Source: CAZFLD01 sp964519835
GTDB taxonomy: Bacteria; Spirochaetota; Spirochaetia; DSM-27196; CAZFLD01
Direction of reading: 5' to 3'
Length of the DNA stretch: 10,234 nt
NCBI GenBank assembly: GCA_964519835.1
Contig: CAZFLD010000114.1
Location: 1-10,234 of the forward strand
Position numbers and translations under genes: made by a program. The notes under the pieces were generated by a model that worked only from the letters and a program-made list of their open reading frames with translations, searched no databases and had not been told where the DNA came from. Below are positions 1-6,131 of this stretch, in pieces. Each line of letters begins with the position of its first letter. The first letter of the stretch is position 1.

Positions 1-64
1 GTTGCCTTAGTGTATCTTTGTCGATCGGTGTCCTGTAGAAGCCGATTGTATTGGCTGTTGCCAT
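1..64 (-). CDS. N-terminal fragment of a gene cut by the window edge, possibly a fatty acid desaturase
   Basis: An ATG at 62-64 read leftward is preceded by a strong ribosome binding site (GGAGG about 5 nt upstream) and stays open to the window edge, giving 21 residues that begin MATANTIGFYRTPIDKD. The product cannot be named with confidence. The stretch FYRTPID-K-TLRQ reminds me of the N-terminus of some membrane fatty-acid desaturases, but this is recall from too few residues. It is divergent from the acyl-CoA synthetase gene. The palindrome at 136-153 lies about 70 bp upstream of its start, so it is probably regulated through that site. That a gene starts here is likely; its function is open. 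Confidence 0.55.
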   Translation of the reverse strand, partial: MATANTIGFYRTPIDKDTLRQ

Positions 65-135
65 ACCTACCTCCGTACCACGGCGTTGCGGGCGGCCGCA
101 CCCCGTGGCCGTCCAAAAAACGCCAAGATTGCAGG

Positions 136-153
136 GCCGTGCTCGAGCACGGC
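136..153. promoter_or_regulatory. Perfect 18-bp palindrome, probable operator (copy 1)
   Basis: GCCGTGCTCGAGCACGGC is a perfect inverted repeat with no loop. Its 16-bp core recurs exactly at 2618-2635. A gapless palindrome without a T-tract is typical of a site for a dimeric repressor rather than of a terminator. The centre is C|G, as in many LacI-family sites, but the family cannot be settled from this. It lies just downstream of a candidate leftward -10 element at 161-166, covering roughly +1 to +18 of the leftward transcript, which would suit repression of the partial gene at 1-64. It is about 270 bp upstream of the synthetase start, so an effect on that gene is less direct. Confidence 0.7.
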
Positions 154-160
154 ATCTCAT

Positions 161-189
161 AAAGTAGACCGATATACCTGAACGGTCAA
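161..189 (-). promoter_or_regulatory. Candidate promoter for the leftward partial gene
   Basis: On the minus strand TTGACC (184-189) and TACTTT (161-166) are 17 bp apart. The -35 matches the sigma-70 consensus at five of six positions, but the -10 only at three. The predicted start falls at the edge of the palindrome at 136-153. That arrangement is the main support; the elements alone are weak. Confidence 0.35.
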
Positions 190-223
190 GTCAGATTTGG
201 TATTGCCTCCGAACATCACAACC

Positions 224-252
224 TTGACAGGTAGATAAGACCGATTTACCGT
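224..252 (+). promoter_or_regulatory. Candidate promoter for the acyl-CoA synthetase gene
   Basis: A consensus -35 TTGACA (224-229) is followed after 17 bp by TACCGT (247-252), a poor -10 with three of six matches. This would leave a 5' leader of about 160 nt before the GTG at 422. I saw no clear riboswitch or strong hairpin in the leader. With the palindrome at 136-153 and the leftward promoter, this accounts for what I can see in the gene-free stretch 65-421. Confidence 0.35.
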
Positions 253-421
253 TCTGGTAGCGTCTTACGCGGGGGTTGTGCACGTTGCGGCCGCGGAACA
301 GTGCTGTCTCTTCCGGATTGCCTCACGTCCCCGCGCACTGAAATCTGGTGGCAGCTCGAGGCAAAGGGAGAATGTGTTGTCGATCCAAGTCTCTTTTGTG
401 CCAATAGCGGAGTACTAGTCC

Positions 422-2590
422 GTGAGTAACGAACTCGATCGATTGTTTTGCCCTCGGAGAGTGGCCGTAATCGGTGCAACCGAGACGCTGAATAAGCCGG
501 GGTGTATAGTCCTCCGGCAGCTCCTCGCAGCCGGTATTGAAACATACCCCGTGAACCCCACGAAAGACACCGTGCTTGGGTTGACGGCTTACAAATCGCT
601 TGCTGCTGTACCGGAAACTCCCGATGTTGCCGTGGTAGCAGTTCCTGCGTCGGCAGCCGTCTCCGCGGTTAAAGAGTGTGCGAGAATCGAGGTGCCGTTT
701 GTCATCGTGCTTGCCGGAGGTTTTGCCGAGACTGATGATGCCGGCAAGGAATTGGAGTCGTGTTTGCGACAGGTTGTGGACAAAACAGAAACACGACTTC
801 TCGGCCCTAACACGCTTGGCATCCAGAATCCGGCGACCGGTTTCGATACGGTGTTTGTTGAACACGCGGTCGATGGGCTACGGATGTCCGATCAATCCTC
901 GGGCTCCGGCGGAGTTGTCTTTGTAAGTCAGAGTGGCTCGGTCGGGGTTGAAGCGCTGGGTGCTGCATCGATTCACGGGTTACCTCTGAGGGCCTTTGTT
1001 GGATTGGGAAATGCCGTCGATCTCCGGGTTTACGACTTTGTGGAACATGTAGGCAGCATGCCGGCGGTCTCGGCCCTTGCGGTGTACCTGGAACACCTCG
1101 CTGAGGGGCGGCCACTTCTCGAATCGGCGCAGCGTGTCATGCAGGAATTGCCTGTGTTTTTTCTGAAGGCCGGGCGAACAGCGGCAGGCGCGGCAGCGGC
1201 TGCCAGTCATACCGGACGCTTGGCAGGTTCGGATGCTGTTGTGAACGGTGCCTTGTCTCAGTATGGGATTCAGCGTGTTCAAGACGATGAAGAGCTCATC
1301 GATGCAATGCGCGCCGCATGCTATGCCAAGATTCCGGCGAACAATCGTGTTGCGATTGTAACGTCGGCCGGCGGGTACGGAGTGATGGGTGCGGACTATA
1401 TCGAGACCAAGCGTGGTAGTCAAACTCTTCGCCTCGCCAAGTTTACGAAAACAACTGAAGAGTCCTTGCGGTCCGTGATCTTGTCCTTTGCCTCACCGCA
1501 TAATCCCGTCGATCTGACCGCCGGCGCGGATACAAAAGGATTCGTCGACGCCGTGAACATAGTGCTCCACGACCCCGAGGTGGATATTCTGATTGCGTAC
1601 TGCTTTTTTGCTCCCGTCAACATCGGCGATGATCTGGTTGATGGTATTGCCGATTGCGCAAAGAAGTCCAACAAGACGGTACTCGTTTTTGCCCATTTTG
1701 GTGCCAGGACGGATGAGTACTGCAAGCGATTTACCGAATTGGGCCTTGCCGCCTATCCTGCGCTCGACCGCACTATTCGAGCCGCCCGGATTCTTGTAGA
1801 GAGAGCCGCGCTACTAAAACGTCAAGCCGAGGCATACGTGGGGAGCCTCACGGACCCAATCAGGTCAACGGCGGCCGTTTCAACCACAGGCAACAAGGAC
1901 ATCGATGGTAACGGCGGCGCGGATCCCGTCGCAGATAAGCTTTGCACCGGGGGGGGGCCTGGAGAGGTTGAGACAAAACGCCTCCTCGAGAGCTACGGTG
2001 TAGAGACACCTTCCCGCTTGGTAATGCCACCCGGCGCCATGATAACTTTGCCCGAGTTTCCCGGACCCTATGCGGTGAAGGTATCGGCGTCCGGATTGTT
2101 GCACAAGACGGATGTTCGTGCCGTTCGCTTAAGAGTTACCGAGGCTGATCTCCCAGGCGTTGCGCTCGAGCTTCGTAATCGTTTTGCCAACTTTTCTGTC
2201 TTGGTAGAACAGATGATTGGCGAAATCGATGTAGAGCTGATAGTGGGCGCGATCCGAGACCCCGACATGGGACCGGCGCTTATGGTTGGCGCGGGGGGAA
2301 CACTCGTCGAGCTCTACCGCGATACAAGCTTTAGACTAGTCCCCGCCTCGCGTTCCGAGCTGTTTGCCATGGTGGGCGAGCTTACGGTTGCGCCCCTTTT
2401 CTCCGGCTTTCGTGGCATTCGGGTAGATTGCGAAGATTTGGTCGACGTTCTCGTGAGGGTCTCGCAGTGCGTGATAGATCTTGGAGACGACTTTTTGGAA
2501 TTGGACATTAATCCGCTTGCCTTTGCGCACGGCAAGTGGATTGCCTTGGATGCCAAACTGGCGCTGCGCGCAGCAGTGCGGGTAGAGTGA
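422..2590 (+). CDS. ADP-forming acyl-CoA synthetase (fused alpha and beta halves)
   Basis: This 722-residue protein belongs to the NDP-forming acetyl/acyl-CoA synthetase family, which interconverts acyl-CoA, ADP and phosphate with free acid, ATP and CoA. The order is: CoA-binding Rossmann domain (about 9-145, with VAVIGAT and an LLGPNTLG segment), succinyl-CoA-ligase-like domain (about 160-300, with FVSQSGSVG and the presumed phospho-histidine H263 in ASHTG), a second ligase-like domain (to about 465), a low-complexity linker, and an ATP-grasp domain (about 513-722). H561 in the HKTDV segment corresponds to the second phospho-carrier histidine; the glycine pair usual after HK-DV is R-A here. 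The start is GTG, with GGAG at 409-412 nine nt upstream. A run of nine G at 1949-1957 lies in the linker. The substrate is unknown; the neighbouring methyltransferase suggests catabolism of a methylated or carboxylated compound. Confidence 0.9.
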   Translation: MSNELDRLFCPRRVAVIGATETLNKPGCIVLRQLLAAGIETYPVNPTKDTVLGLTAYKSLAAVPETPDVAVVAVPASAAVSAVKECARIEVPFVIVLAGGFAETDDAGKELESCLRQVVDKTETRLLGPNTLGIQNPATGFDTVFVEHAVDGLRMSDQSSGSGGVVFVSQSGSVGVEALGAASIHGLPLRAFVGLGNAVDLRVYDFVEHVGSMPAVSALAVYLEHLAEGRPLLESAQRVMQELPVFFLKAGRTAAGAAAAASHTGRLAGSDAVVNGALSQYGIQRVQDDEELIDAMRAACYAKIPANNRVAIVTSAGGYGVMGADYIETKRGSQTLRLAKFTKTTEESLRSVILSFASPHNPVDLTAGADTKGFVDAVNIVLHDPEVDILIAYCFFAPVNIGDDLVDGIADCAKKSNKTVLVFAHFGARTDEYCKRFTELGLAAYPALDRTIRAARILVERAALLKRQAEAYVGSLTDPIRSTAAVSTTGNKDIDGNGGADPVADKLCTGGGPGEVETKRLLESYGVETPSRLVMPPGAMITLPEFPGPYAVKVSASGLLHKTDVRAVRLRVTEADLPGVALELRNRFANFSVLVEQMIGEIDVELIVGAIRDPDMGPALMVGAGGTLVELYRDTSFRLVPASRSELFAMVGELTVAPLFSGFRGIRVDCEDLVDVLVRVSQCVIDLGDDFLELDINPLAFAHGKWIALDAKLALRAAVRVE

Positions 2591-2611
2591 GACGCCGGGC
2601 CATAGTGATGC

Positions 2612-2640
2612 TTGCGAACCGTGCTCGAGCACGGTACGAT
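2612..2640 (+). promoter_or_regulatory. Candidate methyltransferase promoter with the operator filling its spacer
   Basis: TTGCGA (2612-2617) and TACGAT (2635-2640) are 17 bp apart, and each matches the sigma-70 consensus at four of six positions. The spacer is occupied end to end by the palindrome at 2618-2635. The methyltransferase start is 88 nt further on. The modest element scores are offset by this geometry, which would give tight control by a bound dimer. Confidence 0.45.
2618..2635. promoter_or_regulatory. Perfect 18-bp palindrome, probable operator (copy 2)
   Basis: ACCGTGCTCGAGCACGGT is a perfect inverted repeat sharing the 16-bp core CCGTGCTCGAGCACGG with copy 1 at 136-153. The outermost base pair changes from G:C to A:T, so symmetry is kept at the one position that differs. 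It begins 28 bp after the synthetase stop codon and ends 93 bp before the methyltransferase start. This implies that the methyltransferase has its own regulated transcript as well as any read-through. Confidence 0.75.
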
Positions 2641-2718
2641 AAAAGGGTCGGCGGGCGGTACGCGCCGGTGGTGGCCAAACGCCCGCTCGCGCGTGCGTGC
2701 AGCCCGGGTGACGCATCT

Positions 2719-2724
2719 AGGAGG
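2719..2724 (+). promoter_or_regulatory. Ribosome binding site deciding the methyltransferase start
   Basis: AGGAGG lies four nt before the ATG at 2729. The frame is open upstream to 2612, but those 39 extra codons would run through the palindrome and the candidate promoter. The extension also lacks family resemblance, so the ATG at 2729 is preferred. Confidence 0.8.
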
Positions 2725-2728
2725 CATC

Positions 2729-3979
2729 ATGACCAGCAAAGAAAAGGTACAACGAGCACTTTCGCACGATGGCGGGCCAATCCCCATCGACTTCGGCAGC
2801 AACGCGGTCACGGGGATGCATTCGAGCATTGTGGCGGCGCTTCGTGACTACTACGGACTTGAAAAGCGACCGGTCAAGATCAACGAGCCTTTCCAAATGC
2901 TCGGCGAGGTTGAACCGGACCTGCAAGATGCCATCGGCACGGATGTGGACTTTATTTATCCGCGAAAGACAATCTTTGGGTTTACCAACGAGGGCTGGAA
3001 GGAGTGGCGTACTCCCTGGGGGCAGGATGTGCTGGTTCCCCGCGACTTTGTTACCACCACAAACGAGAAGGGGGACGTCTTTATCTATCCGGAGGGAGAC
3101 AGTACGGTGCCCGCGAGCGGACGGATGCCTGAGGGAGGTTTCTTTTTCGACGCTATTGTTCGGCAAGAGCCGATCGATGACGACAAACTCAATGTCGAAG
3201 ACAACCTCGAGGAATTCGGTCCGCTCTCAGACGAAGACCTGGCCTACTTCAAGGCCGAGGCGGACAAGCTCCAAGACTCCGATCGAGCGGTCATGGCCAA
3301 CTTCGGCGGCACCGGTCTTGGTGACATCGCCCTTGTCCCGGCGCCGTTTCTCAAGCACCCCAAAGGGATCCGTGACATAGCCGAGTGGTACATGTCGACG
3401 GTGGCCCGGACGGACTACATCCACGAAATTTACAGCCGGCAGACCGAGATTGCCGTTGAGAACCTCAAACGTGTTCACGCCGTTGTCGGCGAGGTGCCGG
3501 ACGTCGTCTTTTTGTGCGGTACGGACTTCGGCACGCAGGACTCGACCTTTTGTTCGCCGCAGACCTACCGCGACCTCTGGATGCCGTACTACCAAAAGAT
3601 GACCAACTGGATTCACGGCAACACAACGTGGAAGGTCTTCAAACACTGCTGTGGCGCGGTTGCCAACTTTATGCCGCTGTTTATCGAGTCCGGCTTCGAC
3701 GTCATCAACCCCGTACAGATCTCGGCAAAGGGCATGGACCGCGAGCATCTCAAGCGCGAGTTTGGTAACGACTTGGTCTTCTGGGGCGGCGGCGTCGATA
3801 CGCAACACACACTGGCCTTCGGCTCCACCGACAAGGTGCGTGCCGAGGTGACCGAAGGCTGCAAAGTCTTTTCCCGCGGCGGCGGCTTTGTGTTCAACGC
3901 GGTGCACAACGTGCAGGCCAAGAGCCCCATCGAGAACGTCGCCGCCATGATCGAGGCGGTCAAGGCGTTCGAGGCGTAG
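2729..3979 (+). CDS. URO-D-superfamily methyltransferase (MtaA/CmuA-like)
   Basis: This 416-residue protein belongs to the uroporphyrinogen decarboxylase superfamily. Its composition and length fit the branch that moves methyl groups to or from corrinoid proteins or other cofactors better than the haem-pathway HemE. Visible signs are the short N-terminal MTSKEKVQRALSH start typical of the branch, the HCC triad at 306-308 in FKHCCGAV (candidate zinc ligands, comparable to the H-x-C motif of MtaA), the FDVINPVQ strand near 323-330, the GGGVDTQHTL segment at 353-362, and AVHNVQ near 391-396 close to the C-terminus. True HemE normally lacks this cysteine cluster. No corrinoid protein gene is adjacent, so the methyl donor and acceptor cannot be named. 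Own promoter and operator lie at 2612-2640. Confidence 0.82.
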   Translation: MTSKEKVQRALSHDGGPIPIDFGSNAVTGMHSSIVAALRDYYGLEKRPVKINEPFQMLGEVEPDLQDAIGTDVDFIYPRKTIFGFTNEGWKEWRTPWGQDVLVPRDFVTTTNEKGDVFIYPEGDSTVPASGRMPEGGFFFDAIVRQEPIDDDKLNVEDNLEEFGPLSDEDLAYFKAEADKLQDSDRAVMANFGGTGLGDIALVPAPFLKHPKGIRDIAEWYMSTVARTDYIHEIYSRQTEIAVENLKRVHAVVGEVPDVVFLCGTDFGTQDSTFCSPQTYRDLWMPYYQKMTNWIHGNTTWKVFKHCCGAVANFMPLFIESGFDVINPVQISAKGMDREHLKREFGNDLVFWGGGVDTQHTLAFGSTDKVRAEVTEGCKVFSRGGGFVFNAVHNVQAKSPIENVAAMIEAVKAFEA

Positions 3980-4044
3980 GCGCAGTAGCGACGCGGCGCC
4001 GTGGCTGCCGGCGGACGCAGGCCGAGTCCACGTGGGGCCACGCC

Positions 4045-4062
4045 CGGGAGGCCCGGCTCCCG
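4045..4062. other. GC-rich hairpin between convergent genes
   Basis: CGGGAG and CTCCCG form a 6-bp stem with a 6-nt loop in the 120-bp gap between the convergent methyltransferase and fliM-fliG genes. There is no T-tract on either strand, so an intrinsic terminator cannot be claimed. It may be an RNA end structure or part of a Rho-dependent end. Confidence 0.35.
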
Positions 4063-4066
4063 CTAG

Positions 4067-4113
4067 GTCGCCTACAGCAGCGTGTGCAGTGAGTGTCGCC
4101 TACAGTAGCGTGT
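4067..4113. repeat. Imperfect tandem duplication, 28-bp period, over the 3' end of fliM-fliG
   Basis: GTCGCCTACAGCAGCGTGT at 4067-4085 returns at 4095-4113 with one change (C to T). The second copy contains the fliM-fliG stop codon (4100-4102) and its last codons. The first copy lies just beyond the stop. It looks like a small slippage duplication of the gene end. Confidence 0.7.
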
Positions 4114-5839
4114 CGTCCTCGCGGGCAATCTTGATTTCGCCCGCCTCTTCCAGGCGTCGAAGCTCTTCGATGATCTCGCGCTGTGTGGATTCAACTTCGC
4201 TTCGTCTCACCGGTCCCAAGGTCCGCTCAACATCTTCTACCGCCCCCGCGTGCTCTTCGCTGAACGACGAGTAGATATGTTTTGATACGTTCTGCGGTAC
4301 ACCTTTTAGGGCGATCGCCCATTCTTCCGGCGCGATGCGCGAAGCGAGCTTTTGTATGGCGGAGGGATCGAGGAGCACAAAGTCCTCGAAAACAAACATT
4401 AGCTTCGCAATCGACTCAAAAAGGTCCTTGTTCTCCTTCTCGAATCGTTCCATGACCGCGATTTCGACGTTGCGTGTTACGTGATTGAGGATCTCGGCGA
4501 TTGCTCTTGGGCCGCCGGATATGGTCGACTCTTCCTTAGAGCGCGCCCGTCGCGCGAGAAGTGCCATGAGCCTTTTGTGTAATGCTCTATCTCCGGCGGT
4601 CAACTCGTTTAGAGCCACCACGGTCCTGTCGCGGAGGTCCGGCGCCAGGGCGCTTATCGTCCGTGCAGCCTCGTCCGGTGGAATAGCCGCGAGCACAAAG
4701 GCTATTACCGTCGGCGTCTCCTTTGCCAACATACGCCCAAGGTCGTCGGGAACGCGGGGCGACGCAACATCTTCCACGTCCACCGCGGGTACCGAGCTAC
4801 TCTCCACCCGGAGGTCGTCAACGGCTCTCCGAAGGTCGGAAAGCCCTCTTATAATGGCTTGGAGTTCGCCGTCATTGCCGGATGCACTGCCTATGGGCTC
4901 GGCGTGGACACGGCCACGACCGGCATTCGGGCGGTGCTCCTGGACCGGCAAGGTGAGATGCGAGCCCGATACGTCGATCGACTCGGCGTTGAGTCGGGCC
5001 ACCCGCACCCCGCCTACGCGCAGGGCAGGTTGGTTAGCAATTGCCTGTTCGAGCGGCAGTGGAGCGCCGTCGATTACGCTCGCGAGCCGGCTGAGCTTTA
5101 TGCCGTCGAGGGTCAGGCATAGCTCGCACGGAACCTCGAGGGTCTCGGCTCTATCCGCCAATTGTGGGGTCGCCGAGCCGTGACGGAGCCTACTGAAAAA
5201 GTACATCGCGCCCAATCGCGGGACGATTGGCTCGATCGTGAGATAGGGTATGCCGATGTTCACCGACGCCACGACTCCGCCGGCGCGCACGGTAATCCTC
5301 GAAGAGATGACCATTTCGCTTGGCGGGGCTATCTGAAGGTACTTGCTTTCACTATGGATGGTCTCGATGCTCGGTTGTATGTCGAAGATCGGCTGCCAGG
5401 CTTCGCGAAGTGCCGGTAGGAAAGATCCCAAGACGTGGTCGAGGACGAGGTTTTCGAGCTCGGTCGAGTGACGGTCGTCAGTCGTTTCCGCGACCGACGC
5501 GCCGAACGGGCGTCCACATGCGGTATCGATCAAAAGGCGCGATAGCTTGGGGTCAACCTGCAGCACGGCCGGACCGCGGAGTGGGGCCAGCCCGATCGTC
5601 GCAAGCGCCGAGTAGGTCGAAAGCCGATCCACAAACTCTTGGTAGGTCTCTTGATCAACGACGGTCGGCTCGGCTTCAGCCGGTGTACCGATGATACGCG
5701 CCAGGATGGGCGTGAGCCGCCGGGCAAAGGTCTCGTTGGTGAAGTAAAATGTGCGCAGCTTATCCTTGGAGAACTTGTCGGGCCGCTTGAAATCATACCG
5801 TGTAACCTTCCTGTTGCTTTCACGGGTGTTAGTCGGCAT
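4100..5839 (-). CDS. FliM-FliG fusion, chimeric flagellar rotor switch protein
   Basis: This 579-residue protein joins two switch proteins that are normally separate. Residues 14-225 match the FliM core (YDFKRPDKFSKDKLRT start, VDQETYQEFV, the LREAWQPIFDIQPSIE helix, IGIPYLTIEPIV). Residues 229-300 look like a divergent SpoA domain. A linker of about 65 residues follows, then FliG middle (about 366-425) and FliG C-terminal domains (441-579), the latter with GGPRAIAEILN, MFVFEDFVLLD (481-491), ALKG (510-513) and GPVRRSEVESTQ (542-553). Missing are the N-terminal EIDALL-type CheY-binding peptide of FliM and the FliF-binding N-terminal domain of FliG. FliM GGxG appears as CGRP (108-111) and FliG EHPQ as KETP (373-376). 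By alignment to E. coli FliG, K264, D288 and R297 are kept (K512, D536, R545), R281 is E529 and D289 is V537. The ATG at 5839 follows GGGGAAGG and overlaps the fliN stop by 11 nt; a longer 34-residue extension is not needed. One uninterrupted frame argues against an assembly join. Confidence 0.88.
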   Translation of the reverse strand: MPTNTRESNRKVTRYDFKRPDKFSKDKLRTFYFTNETFARRLTPILARIIGTPAEAEPTVVDQETYQEFVDRLSTYSALATIGLAPLRGPAVLQVDPKLSRLLIDTACGRPFGASVAETTDDRHSTELENLVLDHVLGSFLPALREAWQPIFDIQPSIETIHSESKYLQIAPPSEMVISSRITVRAGGVVASVNIGIPYLTIEPIVPRLGAMYFFSRLRHGSATPQLADRAETLEVPCELCLTLDGIKLSRLASVIDGAPLPLEQAIANQPALRVGGVRVARLNAESIDVSGSHLTLPVQEHRPNAGRGRVHAEPIGSASGNDGELQAIIRGLSDLRRAVDDLRVESSSVPAVDVEDVASPRVPDDLGRMLAKETPTVIAFVLAAIPPDEAARTISALAPDLRDRTVVALNELTAGDRALHKRLMALLARRARSKEESTISGGPRAIAEILNHVTRNVEIAVMERFEKENKDLFESIAKLMFVFEDFVLLDPSAIQKLASRIAPEEWAIALKGVPQNVSKHIYSSFSEEHAGAVEDVERTLGPVRRSEVESTQREIIEELRRLEEAGEIKIAREDDTLL

Positions 5840-6131
5840 CGCCTTCCCCTTTTGGTTTCTTGCTTGGCCGCATTGCCGGTCCGCCGGAAGCCCCGTTGTC
5901 ATCCTTGGCCAAACTGGTGATGCGTACACCAAAGTGTTCATCGATTACAACAACCTCTCCATAGGCGACAATCGCGCCGCCTGCTCGAAGTTGTACGGGC
6001 TCGCTCTCTATGGCGTCGAGCTCAATGATGGTTCCTTCGCCTATGGAGGCCACCTGTTCTACCGGTTGTTCCGTGCTTCCGAGCACCACATCGAGGGGAA
6101 CCTTGACTGAACCAATTCTTCCAAGCTTCAT
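5829..6131 (-). CDS. fliN: FliN-type flagellar switch protein (SpoA domain)
   Basis: This 100-residue protein is essentially one SpoA domain (about 5-73), with VPLDVVLGSTEQPVEQV, GEGTIIELD, the RAGGAIVAYGEVVVID strand pair and the closing HFGVRIT motif typical of FliN and the C-terminal part of FliY. FliN forms the lower ring of the flagellar C-ring with FliM. Unlike most FliN proteins it has no N-terminal extension. Instead it carries a hydrophilic tail (76-100) rich in lysine, glycine and acidic residues, probably disordered. The start has a strong GGAGGT six nt upstream. Its ATG overlaps the stop of the preceding small gene as ATGA (6128-6131), and its own stop lies inside the start of the fusion gene, so the three are very likely translationally coupled. 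Confidence 0.88.
   Translation of the reverse strand: MKLGRIGSVKVPLDVVLGSTEQPVEQVASIGEGTIIELDAIESEPVQLRAGGAIVAYGEVVVIDEHFGVRITSLAKDDNGASGGPAMRPSKKPKGEGDAD

Noticed and set aside
2618..2635. Palindrome read as a terminator of the synthetase gene
   Set aside because: There is no loop and no T-tract, and an equal copy exists in the promoter region at 136-153.
3227..3907. Long leftward open frame of 226 codons antisense to the methyltransferase gene
   Set aside because: It lies wholly inside a well-supported gene, has no ribosome site or domain, and arises from the codon bias of the opposite strand.
4485..5183. Rightward open frame of 232 codons inside the fliM-fliG gene
   Set aside because: Its translation is serine- and arginine-rich without any recognisable motif, typical of an antisense shadow.
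5840..5941. N-terminal 34-residue extension of the FliM-FliG protein
   Set aside because: It overlaps the fliN coding region deeply, shows no FliM-like motif, and the ATG at 5839 has a strong ribosome site.
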